Assembly: GCA_017999915.1 (NCBI GenBank)
Contig: JAGNKX010000004.1
Coordinates: forward strand, 186,001 to 250,000
Reading direction: 5' to 3'
DNA length: 64,000 bases
Origin: Spirochaetota bacterium
GTDB taxonomy: Bacteria; Spirochaetota; UBA4802; UBA5550
In this document: piece after piece, positions 38,492 to 47,555 of the stretch
How positions within the stretch are numbered: position 1 is the first letter of the stretch
How the letters are laid out: each line of letters opens with the position of its first letter
Position numbers and translations under genes: made by a program
The notes under the pieces: generated by a model
The model's database searches: none
The model's input: only the letters and a program-made list of their open reading frames with translations
Told to the model about the DNA's origin: nothing

Positions 38492-40965
38492 GCGTCCGCA
38501 CGGCAACGATCCTTCTTCTGCTCGGGCTCCTCGCCATGCCCGGGCCCCCGGTCACAGCCCGTCGCGCCGTCCCTGAAAAGGAGGCCTGGCGATGGAAAAC
38601 CCTTGCAACATGTCACTTTGACCTGTACTATCCGGATGGCCTTGAAGACCTGGCCCTTAAGGCGGGAGAGCTTGCCGAAAGCGGCTATCTCCGTGTTTCA
38701 GGCATTCTCGGCCATGAGATGAAAAGAATCATCCCACTGGTGCTGTACCCCGCCGGTAATTTTTCCCATTGTGTCAAGAAAGAAAATCAAGCCGATGCAG
38801 TTCAAGGATCATTATGTAACGAGTATATTCCCGCCGGATATGTTTCCTTTAATGGGTCCTATGCCGATCTGCGCAGATCGATAACCATTGAAACAGCCCG
38901 TGTCTTTCAACGCGCCATCGCCGGGGAAACACCCCTTTATGCGCCGGCAATCACGTCGATGCGTACACCCTGCTGGCTGTCTGAAGGAATTGCCCGGTAT
39001 TGCGCCAATGGCTTCGACCGTTCCGCGTACAGATCTATTCACAGCATGATTGCCGGCAACCGATACCGTGGCCTTTCCGATAACTCCTTGATGCAAGGAG
39101 GCGGCGACGATGAGTGGGCCTCCATGGGCCAGGCTTTTTGCTATTTCATTGAAAAACGTTTCGACAAGGAAACATTGGGAGAGCTTCTCAGGGACATCAG
39201 GGACCTTGGCTTTTTCACCGAAGCTCTGCATGGGGCTACCGGTAAGACGGTTGAGGACCTCGATCGGGACTTTGCCGGATTCCTCCTGGAACTTCACAGA
39301 CATGAATCAAAGAAACAATTAAAAAAAGAAGTTGGATTGAACCGTATCAACTCTTCCCGCGGGCCTGGGGACGGGATGATCCCGGCCTCATCATCGGACG
39401 GGAAGGACATTCCCGCGGTAGGCAGTGCCGGTGGACATCCTTGCATCATCGTGCCGGATGCAGTCACCGGCCGAACAGCACAGATGATTCAGCTTCCCTT
39501 CGATCAGATCAGGCATCCTTATATTTCCCCTGACGGCAGAAATATTGTCTTTTCCGCCGTGGCAGGCTCCTCCGAGGACATCTACTTGATGGATTTACAC
39601 ACAAAGAATATAACGCGGATCACCGATGATGATTTCAGCGACCGCTATCCGTCCCTGTCCCGTGATGGAGGAACCATTCTGTTTTTGAGCAATTATAATA
39701 CCCGGGGCGATTCGGCCGACCCCGACTACCGGATCAATCAGATCAACATCAAGACAGGAAATAGGACGGTCCTGCACCCGGCACAGGGAAATCTTCCGAT
39801 TATTGACGGCCTTGCCGGCTCAGCCATACAGTACCTGTCTGCTCAAAAGTCAGGTCCCTATCCGCCTGAATATCATGATCCCCGGATAAATCCTGCCGAA
39901 ATTACCTTTGATCAGTACAAACCAGTGACGCAATCCCCATGGCTCCAACTGGGGATGGCGGGAACTCTGCAGAACAGCTATCTTCTCTTTTTTCAGGGAG
40001 TCTTCACCGATATACTCGGACGCCACAGGCTTGTAGTTTCCGCCAATTACCTGCGAGACCGGAGCAGCAATTACGCCAATGCTTCCCTGTCATATACCTA
40101 TAGCATCAGGGGGCTATTCCTCGATATCGGCTTCTTCAGGCGGGGCGATCCATTGAGAATAGAATCGCTCAACGACATGGTGGATTATCCTTCAACGATT
40201 TCATCGGGCATACGAGGCATGGAGCATTACGGGGGGATTGCGTCGCTTGGCTTTGGCCTGGGTAAGTCATTTACTCTGCGACTGGGTACTTCCGCCGGCC
40301 GTTATGAAAAGGAACATCATTTCCCGCTGACGCGTCATAACTTGAAAATGACCTTTGGCAGACTATTCATGGCAGCGCAGTATGACACAACGGAATATGC
40401 CTCCATGGTTCCCATCAAAGGATTCCGGGGTCAAATAAGGGCTGATCACACCTTCGATCTTACCGGGAACAGGTCATTTACCGGCATCGGTATCGATCTT
40501 TCAGGGTATGTTCCCATCGGTAGAAAATTCATCTTTGCCCTCCGCGGATCGGGCTCAATGCTGATCGGCCCGAATCGCGGCAATTTTCAGTACTATCTCG
40601 GCGGCTTTTCCTCCCTCAGGGGATATGGTCTCAATTCCATAGCGGGAAGTAACATGTTTATGTGTTCAGCCGAATTACGGTTCACTCCTTCCGACTGGCG
40701 CACCTTCGGCATTCCCCGCCTCGGCGGGCTTGGAAATATCGGGGCAGCGATGTTCATAGATGCCGGATCTGCCTGGAACGGCGGATATAGATTGATTGAC
40801 AAAAAAACGGGGCGCCTTGATGATCTGAAACTCGATTTCGGCTTCGGCGTCAGGGCGGCCCTGAGCCCCCTATTAATTTTAAAACTTGACTTTGCCTGGC
40901 CCTTTGATAATAAGACAATCAAGGAAAATGTTATTTTATTCAGCATTGGATTTGATTACTTCTAG
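38488..40965 (+). CDS. Three-domain envelope protein: zincin-like / TolB-like propeller / Omp85-like barrel
   Basis: An 825-residue exported protein (N-terminal hydrophobic stretch ~7-20). Residues ~40-270 follow the peptidase-MA/gluzincin layout, with WLSEGIARY at 163-171, but the usual HExxH position reads ITIETARVF (132-140), so proteolysis is unlikely. Residues ~330-410 show TolB-like repeats (YISPDGRNIVFSA; RYPSLSRDGGTILFLS). The last ~350 residues are an Omp85/BamA-like barrel with FQYYLGGFSSLRGYG and an aromatic C-terminus. It is probably an outer-membrane protein; its role is unknown. The TTG start overlaps the YrdC-like stop. Confidence 0.7.
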   Translation: MSVRTATILLLLGLLAMPGPPVTARRAVPEKEAWRWKTLATCHFDLYYPDGLEDLALKAGELAESGYLRVSGILGHEMKRIIPLVLYPAGNFSHCVKKENQADAVQGSLCNEYIPAGYVSFNGSYADLRRSITIETARVFQRAIAGETPLYAPAITSMRTPCWLSEGIARYCANGFDRSAYRSIHSMIAGNRYRGLSDNSLMQGGGDDEWASMGQAFCYFIEKRFDKETLGELLRDIRDLGFFTEALHGATGKTVEDLDRDFAGFLLELHRHESKKQLKKEVGLNRINSSRGPGDGMIPASSSDGKDIPAVGSAGGHPCIIVPDAVTGRTAQMIQLPFDQIRHPYISPDGRNIVFSAVAGSSEDIYLMDLHTKNITRITDDDFSDRYPSLSRDGGTILFLSNYNTRGDSADPDYRINQINIKTGNRTVLHPAQGNLPIIDGLAGSAIQYLSAQKSGPYPPEYHDPRINPAEITFDQYKPVTQSPWLQLGMAGTLQNSYLLFFQGVFTDILGRHRLVVSANYLRDRSSNYANASLSYTYSIRGLFLDIGFFRRGDPLRIESLNDMVDYPSTISSGIRGMEHYGGIASLGFGLGKSFTLRLGTSAGRYEKEHHFPLTRHNLKMTFGRLFMAAQYDTTEYASMVPIKGFRGQIRADHTFDLTGNRSFTGIGIDLSGYVPIGRKFIFALRGSGSMLIGPNRGNFQYYLGGFSSLRGYGLNSIAGSNMFMCSAELRFTPSDWRTFGIPRLGGLGNIGAAMFIDAGSAWNGGYRLIDKKTGRLDDLKLDFGFGVRAALSPLLILKLDFAWPFDNKTIKENVILFSIGFDYF

Positions 40966-41001
40966 TGCAAATTGGCCAGGAAACTGTGAGGCGGTTCCGC
41001 G

Positions 41002-41592
41002 ATGGAAAGGAAAGGCTCGGTAAAAAGAAAAACCAAAGAGACTGACATAGCCCTCGAACTGATTTTGGACAGCGTTGAAAAATCAGAGATAGCCAGCGGC
41101 GTCCCCTTTTTCGATCACATGCTCGAATCGATGTCGAAACACGGAAGGTTCCGGCTCACTCTTTCCTGCAAGGGAGACAATGATATTGACGACCACCATT
41201 CCGTCGAGGATATCGGCATTTGCCTTGGCCAGGCCCTGAAGCAGGCCCTCGGCGACAAGGCGGGCATAGTCCGGTTCGGCGATGTAACAATTCCAATGGA
41301 TGACGCTCTTACCCTGGTGGCGGTCGATCTTTCCGGCAGGCCATTTTACAAGTACACCGGCCCGCTCCTGAACGGCTCCATAGCGACCTACAGCGAGGAA
41401 TTGACCGATGAATTCCTGCGCGCCCTGGCTATGAACGCCGGCATCAACCTCCATGTCATGGTATATTACGGCCAGAACAAGCACCATGTCCATGAGACGA
41501 TATTCAAGGCCCTGGGCATTTCATTATACAGGGCCGCAAGCAGGGACCTGGGCCTGAAAGGCGAGGTCCCGTCGACAAAAGGAACCATATGA
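41002..41592 (+). CDS. hisB: Imidazoleglycerol-phosphate dehydratase
   Basis: A 196-residue single-domain HisB. Diagnostic metal-site motifs are FFDHMLE, DDHHSVEDIGICLG, the GRPFY loop and KHHVHETIFK. It catalyses the sixth step of histidine synthesis. It overlaps hisH by 4 bases. The cluster here is hisB-hisH-hisA; hisF and the other his genes are not in the window. Confidence 0.95.
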   Translation: MERKGSVKRKTKETDIALELILDSVEKSEIASGVPFFDHMLESMSKHGRFRLTLSCKGDNDIDDHHSVEDIGICLGQALKQALGDKAGIVRFGDVTIPMDDALTLVAVDLSGRPFYKYTGPLLNGSIATYSEELTDEFLRALAMNAGINLHVMVYYGQNKHHVHETIFKALGISLYRAASRDLGLKGEVPSTKGTI

Positions 41593-42197
41593 TCACGGTC
41601 ATTGATTACGGGATGGGAAACCTCAGGTCCGTGGTGAAGGCTATTGAAAAGTTCACCGACAGGGTGGCGGTTTCAGCCGATCCCTCCTCGATAGAAAAAT
41701 CGGACGCCCTGATAATGCCCGGCGACGGAGCCTTCGGCATGGCCATGGAAAACCTCACTTCCCGCGGATGGATCGGACCGATCCATGAATTCATTGAAAG
41801 GGGAGGGCACTTCTTCGGCATCTGCCTCGGGTTCCAGCTCCTTTTTTCAAGCAGCGAGGAGTTCGGCTCCCACAGGGGCCTGGGGATCATTCCCGGCGAT
41901 GTGGTCAGGTTCGGAGAAGAGGACCTGAAAGTGCCTCACATGGGATGGAACACCGTGGATCTGATCAGGGAAGCGCCTGCCTTTGCCGGCATTCCGACAG
42001 GAAGCTATTTTTATTTTATACACTCCTATTACCCGGAGGTCAGCGACCGGAGCTGGGTGATCGGCGAGGTTGAATACGGCAAGCCCTTCCCGTGCATCGT
42101 GGGCAAGGGCAATATCATAGCGACTCAGTTCCACCCGGAAAAGAGCCACACCGTGGGGCTTAAAATCATCGAGAACTTCGTGAGCGGACTATGCTGA
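41589..42197 (+). CDS. hisH: Imidazole glycerol phosphate synthase glutaminase subunit
   Basis: A 202-residue class I glutamine amidotransferase with the nucleophile motif GICLGFQLLF and the His/Glu dyad in TQFHPEKSH. The N-terminus ITVIDYGMGNLRSV is typical of HisH. It supplies ammonia to HisF, which is not encoded here. It overlaps hisB by 4 and hisA by 7 bases, so the three genes are tightly coupled. Confidence 0.95.
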   Translation: MITVIDYGMGNLRSVVKAIEKFTDRVAVSADPSSIEKSDALIMPGDGAFGMAMENLTSRGWIGPIHEFIERGGHFFGICLGFQLLFSSSEEFGSHRGLGIIPGDVVRFGEEDLKVPHMGWNTVDLIREAPAFAGIPTGSYFYFIHSYYPEVSDRSWVIGEVEYGKPFPCIVGKGNIIATQFHPEKSHTVGLKIIENFVSGLC

Positions 42198-42910
42198 TCA
42201 TCCCGGCCATTGACATCAAGAACGGCAATTGTGTCAGGCTCCTCCAGGGCGATCCCGAGAAGGAAACCGTATACTCCCGGAGCCCCGTCGACATGGCTAA
42301 GCGCTTTGAAGACGCAGGGGCCAGGCTTATCCACGTTGTTGACCTTGACGGCGCCTTCGAGGGCAGACCGGTCAATCGCGACATCGTCTCGGCCATAGCC
42401 TCCACTGTCTCGATACCGATCGAGATCGGAGGCGGCATACGCACTGCCGATGCCGTCCGCATGTATGCCGACATCGGCATACGGCGCATTATCGTCGGCA
42501 CCATAATACTGGAGGAATCATTCCTGACCCTGATCGACCGGTTCCGCGACGTCCTGGTCGCCGGCATTGACGCGAAAAACTCCATCGTTGCCACCCACGG
42601 GTGGAAACAGGTTTCGTCCATGTACGCCCTTGACCTTATTCGCAAGCTCAAGGACCACGGCATACGGGACGTCATCTATACCGACATTGCCACCGACGGC
42701 ATGCTCACGGGCCCGAACCTGAAGGCCATCCGGGAAATCCTGGATGAAATTAACGACATTGATCTCGTCGCGTCAGGGGGAATATCCTCGATGCAGGACC
42801 TGGTAAACCTGTCGGAATTCGAAGGCTCCGGCCTGAAGGGATGCATAACGGGAAAGGCCATATACGATGGCAGAATAGAAATTGCCGAAGCCTTCTCCCG
42901 TTTTCAATAA
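42191..42910 (+). CDS. hisA: Phosphoribosylformimino-AICAR-phosphate isomerase
   Basis: A 239-residue TIM barrel with the family signatures IIPAIDIKNGNCVRLLQGD, the catalytic aspartates in AIDIKNG and YTDIATDGM, and the C-terminal phosphate-binding ASGGIS...GKAIYDGRI. It performs the Amadori rearrangement before the HisH/HisF step. Its 5' end overlaps hisH. Confidence 0.95.
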   Translation: MLIIPAIDIKNGNCVRLLQGDPEKETVYSRSPVDMAKRFEDAGARLIHVVDLDGAFEGRPVNRDIVSAIASTVSIPIEIGGGIRTADAVRMYADIGIRRIIVGTIILEESFLTLIDRFRDVLVAGIDAKNSIVATHGWKQVSSMYALDLIRKLKDHGIRDVIYTDIATDGMLTGPNLKAIREILDEINDIDLVASGGISSMQDLVNLSEFEGSGLKGCITGKAIYDGRIEIAEAFSRFQ

Positions 42911-42920
42911 GGTTGTACTC

Positions 42921-43979
42921 ATGAAACCATCAGACGATACAGATTTTATCATCCACTTTCCTACGGAGATCGAACAGTATGAACGCAAGATCTACGATCT
43001 AAAGCAGCTCATTGAGATTAGCAAGGGACTCAATTCGACCCTTGAGTACAACATACTGATCGATTCCATACTCCTCACCTGCATGGGTCAAATGCAGCTC
43101 CTCATGGCCGGCATCTTTCTGAAAAAAGGGATAGGCCACGAGAATTTCGCCCTCCACCGCAATTACAAGGGCTTTGAGGTGGATCATTCGATCGACTATG
43201 AGCTCGAGCCCGATTCGGAAGCAATACGCTTCATGGAGAAAAATTTCCGATGCTACACACTGGAAGAGCTTGAAGACGGCGTTTCCAACGAACCGTCGCT
43301 TGACATCCTGAAGCTGCTCAAGCCCAACCTGGTTGTCCCCCTAATGTGCAAGGGCATTCTCAACGGCATCATCATACTCGGCGACAGGATCAACAGCAAG
43401 GATTTCACCGAGACTGAGAAAGAATACCTCCTTGATATTGCGTCCCTGGCGGGCATCGCCATTCACAACGCCTCTCTCTATGAGATGGCCACCACGGACA
43501 TGATGACGAAGCTTAAGATCCATCATTATTTCCACACCATGCTCATCGAGGAGATAAACCGCGCCAACAGGCTCAGCAGGCCCCTCTCCATCATCATGGC
43601 CGATATCGACCATTTCAAGGTGTTGAATGACACCTACGGTCACCAGGCCGGCGACATGGTGCTCATCAACGTGGCGAAAATCATCCGCGAAAACATTCGG
43701 CAGATCGATGTCCCGTCGCGCTACGGCGGCGAGGAGTTTTCAGTGATCCTTCCCGGCACCGAGATCCACGAGGCGCTGGTCGTCGCCGAACGCATACGGC
43801 AGAATATAGAGAAATCCAAGGTCGAGTACGACAACAAGGATCTCAGGGCCACCATCTCCATCGGTGTGACCCAGTATGACCCGGACCTGGACAAAACAAA
43901 AAACACCCTCATCGAACGGGCCGATAAGGCCCTGTACATGTCAAAACGCAACGGCCACAATCTCGTATCCTTCCTGTAA
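42921..43979 (+). CDS. GAF-like sensor diguanylate cyclase
   Basis: A 352-residue protein started at the ATG (AAGG about 9 bases upstream). An N-terminal sensor region (~40-190) has GAF-like features (VVPLMCKGILNGIIILGD). The C-terminal GGDEF domain has an intact YGGEEF motif and a putative I-site, RQID, a few residues before it. It is predicted to make c-di-GMP with product inhibition. The gene is only 10 bases after hisA and may be in the same transcript. Confidence 0.88.
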   Translation: MKPSDDTDFIIHFPTEIEQYERKIYDLKQLIEISKGLNSTLEYNILIDSILLTCMGQMQLLMAGIFLKKGIGHENFALHRNYKGFEVDHSIDYELEPDSEAIRFMEKNFRCYTLEELEDGVSNEPSLDILKLLKPNLVVPLMCKGILNGIIILGDRINSKDFTETEKEYLLDIASLAGIAIHNASLYEMATTDMMTKLKIHHYFHTMLIEEINRANRLSRPLSIIMADIDHFKVLNDTYGHQAGDMVLINVAKIIRENIRQIDVPSRYGGEEFSVILPGTEIHEALVVAERIRQNIEKSKVEYDNKDLRATISIGVTQYDPDLDKTKNTLIERADKALYMSKRNGHNLVSFL

Positions 43980-44013
43980 TGCTTAGTTTTGCCGAAGATG
44001 CCCCTCTGATTTC

Positions 44014-44040
44014 AAATATTTTCTTGACATAATTTTACTT
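44014..44040 (+). promoter_or_regulatory. Conserved promoter-like element upstream of tRNA gene
   Basis: A 27-base segment containing ATTTTCTTGACATAATTTTA, with a consensus TTGACA at 44024-44029. It is nearly identical to the one before the radical SAM gene (9876-9902). A T-rich -10 lies about 17 bases on, near 44047. It is positioned to drive tRNA(CAU) and possibly rplU. Confidence 0.55.
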
Positions 44041-44065
44041 GTTAGATTTATTGACCTTCTAAACA

Positions 44066-44139
44066 GGGCCCATAGCTCAGTCGGTTAGAGCATCTGACTC
44101 ATAATCAGGGGGTCGAAGGTTCGATTCCTTCTGGGCCCA
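44066..44139 (+). tRNA. tRNA with CAU anticodon (Met elongator or Ile2)
   Basis: A 74-base cloverleaf. The acceptor stem GGGCCCA pairs with TGGGCCC (44132-44138), the D-arm has AGCTCAG, the anticodon loop is CTCATAA with anticodon CAT at 44100-44102, and the T-arm carries GGTTCGATTCC. The perfectly paired first base pair rules out the initiator tRNA. An elongator Met or lysidine-modified Ile2 tRNA cannot be separated by sequence reading alone. CCA is not encoded. Confidence 0.93.
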
Positions 44140-44174
44140 CTTTCAAATAGAACCAATGTAAGGATAACAATTAT

Positions 44175-44489
44175 ATGTATGCAATAGTGGAAATCTCAGG
44201 GAAACAGTACAAGGTTGAAAAAGACGCAACTCTCAATGTCGATAAACTTGAAAAAAACGCTAATGACGAACTGATCATAGACAAAATTCTCATGGTATCC
44301 GGCGACGACAAGGTAATGATCGGGCAGCCGTATTTAAAGAACGTTAAGATCACCGCGAAAGTCATTGGCGATATCAAGGGCGAAAAGGTCAGAGGCATTA
44401 AATTCCAGAAGCGCAAGCGCCATGAGCGGACCCTGGGCCACCGCCAGAATTATTCGCAGATAAAAATCAGCGAACTGACGGTCGGTTAG
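44175..44489 (+). CDS. rplU: 50S ribosomal protein L21
   Basis: A 104-residue protein, the full length of bL21, opening MYAIVEISGKQYKVEKD and ending with the KRKRHERTLGHRQNYSQIKI tail typical of the family. It binds 23S rRNA in the large subunit. It is the first gene of the rplU-prp-rpmA cluster, preceded by AGGA. Confidence 0.97.
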   Translation: MYAIVEISGKQYKVEKDATLNVDKLEKNANDELIIDKILMVSGDDKVMIGQPYLKNVKITAKVIGDIKGEKVRGIKFQKRKRHERTLGHRQNYSQIKISELTVG

Positions 44490-44497
44490 CGACAGCG

Positions 44498-44911
44498 TTG
44501 ATCACGGTCACGTATCATAATATCCAGTATGATGACGAACTGCGCTGCGATTTAAACGGCAGCGGTATAATAAAAGTCAGGATCGAAGGTCACGCGCTGT
44601 TCAGTCCGGAGGGGACCAGGAGTCAACCGCACAGGAAAGCGGGCGCGGCAAAGGGGTATAACCTGATCTGCGCGGCGATTTCCTTTTCGGCATTGACGCT
44701 GTTGAGATCGATAACGATCATCGCCGGGATCAATCCTGATTACACCATCAATGAAGGTTTGATGGAGTTCTGGTTCCACGGGTCGGCGCTGAACGCCGAA
44801 CAGAAGACGATAATACGGGTGCTTCTTGAGTCTTTTTTAATAGGCATGCTTGACATGCGCAAGAAATACCCGGATGAAATAGCGATACAGACAGTCGCAC
44901 AAACTCAGTAA
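44498..44911 (+). CDS. prp: Prp-like ribosomal-processing cysteine protease (YsxB family)
   Basis: A 137-residue protein starting with TTG. The catalytic pair of Prp is recognisable as EGHA (His near residue 31) and [10 protein letters not shown] (Cys near residue 57). About 14 additional residues sit between them compared with the usual GHA...DIVCA spacing. In Firmicutes Prp removes an N-terminal extension of L27. Here the neighbouring L27 has no such extension, so the substrate may differ. Located between rplU and rpmA as usual. Confidence 0.75.
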   Translation: MITVTYHNIQYDDELRCDLNGSGIIKVRIEGHALFSPEGTRSQPHRKAGAAKGYNLICAAISFSALTLLRSITIIAGINPDYTINEGLMEFWFHGSALNAEQKTIIRVLLESFLIGMLDMRKKYPDEIAIQTVAQTQ

Positions 44912-44931
44912 CGATATCAGAGGAGCATGAC

Positions 44932-45189
44932 ATGGCACATAAAAAAGGAGGCGGTTCGACACGGAACGGCCGCGATTCCAATTCAAAACGACTCGGCGTC
45001 AAGCGCTACGGCGGCCAGCTCATTAAAGGCGGGACCATCATAGTTCGCCAGCGCGGCACAAAGATACATCCGGGCACCAATGTCGGTTGCGGCAGGGACT
45101 TTACCCTTTTTGCCCTGATCGACGGCGTGGTCACCTTCGAAAGACTCGACAAGAAAAGAACTAAAGTTTCCGTTTATCCGCCGGCGTAA
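44932..45189 (+). CDS. rpmA: 50S ribosomal protein L27
   Basis: An 85-residue protein of standard length beginning [20 protein letters not shown]. The conserved N-terminal tail reaches toward the peptidyl transferase centre. There is no cleavable pre-sequence, unlike the Firmicutes form. The remainder ([20 protein letters not shown]) is typical bL27. A terminator follows. Confidence 0.97.
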   Translation: MAHKKGGGSTRNGRDSNSKRLGVKRYGGQLIKGGTIIVRQRGTKIHPGTNVGCGRDFTLFALIDGVVTFERLDKKRTKVSVYPPA

Positions 45190-45218
45190 GACCGGGTAAA
45201 TCAACTTTTATGAACATG

Positions 45219-45255
45219 AATCGCGTATTATCAAGATACGCGATTTGTTGTTTGT
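45219..45255 (+). terminator. Rho-independent terminator after rpmA
   Basis: AATCGCGTAT (45219-45228) and ATACGCGATT (45236-45245) form a 10-base perfect stem with a 7-base loop, followed by TGTTGTTTG. It would end the rplU-prp-rpmA transcript. Confidence 0.7.
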
Positions 45256-45345
45256 AAGAGGACTCTGCAATCGGTCTGATTCAGCCCGATGACTACGACA
45301 ATTTCCAGGCGATCATGTAAAAATACCTTCCAGGGGATATAACCG

Positions 45346-46341
45346 GTGCCCAAATTCACAGATACGACATACATACGGGTCAAAGCCGGCAACGGCGGTC
45401 CCGGTTCCGTGTCCTTTCACAGGGAGAAATTCATTGCCTGGGGAGGTCCGGACGGAGGCGACGGGGGGAAGGGCGGTGACATTTACATCCAGGCCGACAT
45501 ACGGCTTCATAATCTCTCCCACCTCTTCAAGGACCGTCTTTACAAGGCGGAAAACGGCCATCACGGCATGGGAAATAATCGCCATGGCAAGGACGGAGCG
45601 GATTTTACCGTCAAGGTCCCTGCCGGGACCCAGGTCATCGATCATGAATCGGGGGAGATCCTTGCCGACCTGCTGGAAGAGGGAGAGCGATTCCTCGTTC
45701 TGCCCGGCGGGATAGGAGGGAAGGGGAACGCTTTCTTCAAATCATCCACTCACCAGACGCCGCGCTTCGCTCAACCCGGAATGCCCGGCGAGGAAAAACG
45801 TGTAACCCTGAACCTTAAGCTGATCGCGGACATAGGCCTGGTGGGCCTTCCCAACGCGGGCAAGTCGACACTTCTGGCCGCTCTTACTAATGCGAAGCCG
45901 AAGATCGCAGATTATCCCTTCACCACGCTGGTGCCTAATCTCGGCGTCGTTCAGAATGAAGACGGATCGATTTACAAGATCGCCGATATCCCCGGCATCA
46001 TCGAGGGGGCCCATCGCGGCCATGGCCTGGGTCTCTCATTCCTCCAGCACATCGAGCGCATGAAGGCGATACTCTTCATTCTCGATGTCACCGGAGAAGA
46101 CCTGAAATACACACTGGACCTTCTCAGGTCCGAGCTCAATACGTACAATAGTGAATTGACAGAAAAACCGTATTACATTCTTCTTAACAAGATCGACCTG
46201 GTCGATAATGACCATGTCGAAGAACAGAAAAAAAACCTGAAGGACAAGCATGTCCTTCCCATTTCGGCGGCCACGGGACAGCATATCGATGAGCTGCTGG
46301 CCGTTCTGGACAGGCTGATGGAGCTTAACGGTGCCACGTAA
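45346..46341 (+). CDS. obgE: Obg family GTPase (ObgE/CgtA)
   Basis: A 331-residue protein starting with GTG after AGGGGATA. The N-terminal Obg domain is glycine-rich (GGPGSVSFHREKF; GGDGGKGGDI). The G domain shows G1 GLPNAGKST, G3 DIPGIIEGA and G4 LNKIDLVD. It lacks the long C-terminal tail of some members. It acts in 50S assembly and stress control. It is the usual neighbour of rplU/rpmA. It overlaps proB by 11 bases. Confidence 0.95.
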   Translation: MPKFTDTTYIRVKAGNGGPGSVSFHREKFIAWGGPDGGDGGKGGDIYIQADIRLHNLSHLFKDRLYKAENGHHGMGNNRHGKDGADFTVKVPAGTQVIDHESGEILADLLEEGERFLVLPGGIGGKGNAFFKSSTHQTPRFAQPGMPGEEKRVTLNLKLIADIGLVGLPNAGKSTLLAALTNAKPKIADYPFTTLVPNLGVVQNEDGSIYKIADIPGIIEGAHRGHGLGLSFLQHIERMKAILFILDVTGEDLKYTLDLLRSELNTYNSELTEKPYYILLNKIDLVDNDHVEEQKKNLKDKHVLPISAATGQHIDELLAVLDRLMELNGAT

Positions 46342-47437
46342 AAATCTGATAAAACATGTCAGGCGGATCGTCGTAAAGATCGGGTCATCATCCGTGACAG
46401 AAAACGGGATCATATCCGGCAAGAAGGTATCGGCGATCGTCACTGACGTTTCCGAGCTGATCCGGCGCGGATTCCAGGTCGTGATCGTCACGTCCGGCGC
46501 CATTACTTCCGGAGCCGGGTCCCTCGGGAGGAGCGTCAAGAACCTGACTATCCCGGAAAAACAGGCCTTTGCGGCCGTGGGACAGACTATCCTGATGAAC
46601 GAATACCGCGCCAGGTTCAGCAGGCAGGGCCTTCACGCCGGCCAGATCCTTCTTACCGAGGACGACGTCAAGCACCGGACCAGGTTCCTCAACGCCCGAC
46701 ACACCCTTGAAACGCTCCTTCACCTCGGCATCGTGCCCATCGTGAACGAGAACGATTCCGTGGCGGTCACAGAAATCAAGTTCGGCGACAACGACATGCT
46801 CTCCGCCCATGTCGCTGGCCTGATTAACGCCGATCTGCTCATCCTCCTGTCTGATGTGGACGGCTTTTTCATGGACATGGAGGATCCCGAGCCTGTCGAG
46901 GAGATTTTTTCCATCAACGACCAGATAATCGAGCGCGCCGGCGGATCCGGATCGGATTTCGGCACCGGCGGCATGATGTCGAAAATCCGTGCCGCTGAAA
47001 TCATGATCCGTTTCGGCGAAAAAATGATCATCGCCAATGCAAAGACCAAAAATGTCCTGTCGCGCATAATGACTGGAGAGAAGATCGGGACCATCTTCAT
47101 CGGCAAGGACAAGCCTCTCCTGGGGAAAAAAAGATGGCTAGCCCTGAGAAAAACCACCGGGATCCTTATCATAGACGAGGGCGCGGTGAAGGCCATCAGG
47201 GTCGGGAAGAAATCGCTCCTAGCCTCGGGGATCACCGGGATAGCGGGAGAGTTCAGCATGGGCGATGTAGTTGAAATCGCCGAGAGCGCCAGGAAAAGGG
47301 TTGGTAAAGGCATAGTCAATTACAGCAGCGCCGAACTCCTCCAGATCAAGGGCAGGAAAAGCTCTGAAATCAAGAAGATCCTCGGCGACAATGTTTTCCG
47401 GGAAGTGGTCAACAGGGATGATTTGATTGTCTACTGA
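46331..47437 (+). CDS. proB: Glutamate 5-kinase
   Basis: A 368-residue protein with the amino-acid kinase opening VVKIGSSSVTENG, then VIVTSGAI, the NENDSVAVTEIKFGDND motif, and GTGGMMSKIRAAEI. A C-terminal PUA domain begins around residue 275. It makes gamma-glutamyl phosphate for proline synthesis. The GTG start overlaps obgE. proA is not adjacent. Confidence 0.95.
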   Translation: MPRKNLIKHVRRIVVKIGSSSVTENGIISGKKVSAIVTDVSELIRRGFQVVIVTSGAITSGAGSLGRSVKNLTIPEKQAFAAVGQTILMNEYRARFSRQGLHAGQILLTEDDVKHRTRFLNARHTLETLLHLGIVPIVNENDSVAVTEIKFGDNDMLSAHVAGLINADLLILLSDVDGFFMDMEDPEPVEEIFSINDQIIERAGGSGSDFGTGGMMSKIRAAEIMIRFGEKMIIANAKTKNVLSRIMTGEKIGTIFIGKDKPLLGKKRWLALRKTTGILIIDEGAVKAIRVGKKSLLASGITGIAGEFSMGDVVEIAESARKRVGKGIVNYSSAELLQIKGRKSSEIKKILGDNVFREVVNRDDLIVY

Positions 47438-47440
47438 TGC

Positions 47441-47520
47441 CTCGACTTCGCTCGGCAACCATCCCTCGACTTCGCTCGTCTCAAAAGTTCGACAGGCTCA
47501 GCTCACCGCTTCGCTCGACA
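47441..47520. repeat. REP-like intergenic repeat cluster
   Basis: Two exact copies of CTCGACTTCGCTCG (47441-47454 and 47465-47478) are followed by TTCGACAGGCTCAGCTCACC (47488-47507) and a partial third copy (CTTCGCTCGAC). It lies between the convergent proB and cobA-hemD genes. This looks like a dispersed intergenic repeat; it may form hairpins. Confidence 0.6.
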
Positions 47521-47555
47521 ATCGAAGAATTTATGATTATAGAATACGTGTCACT

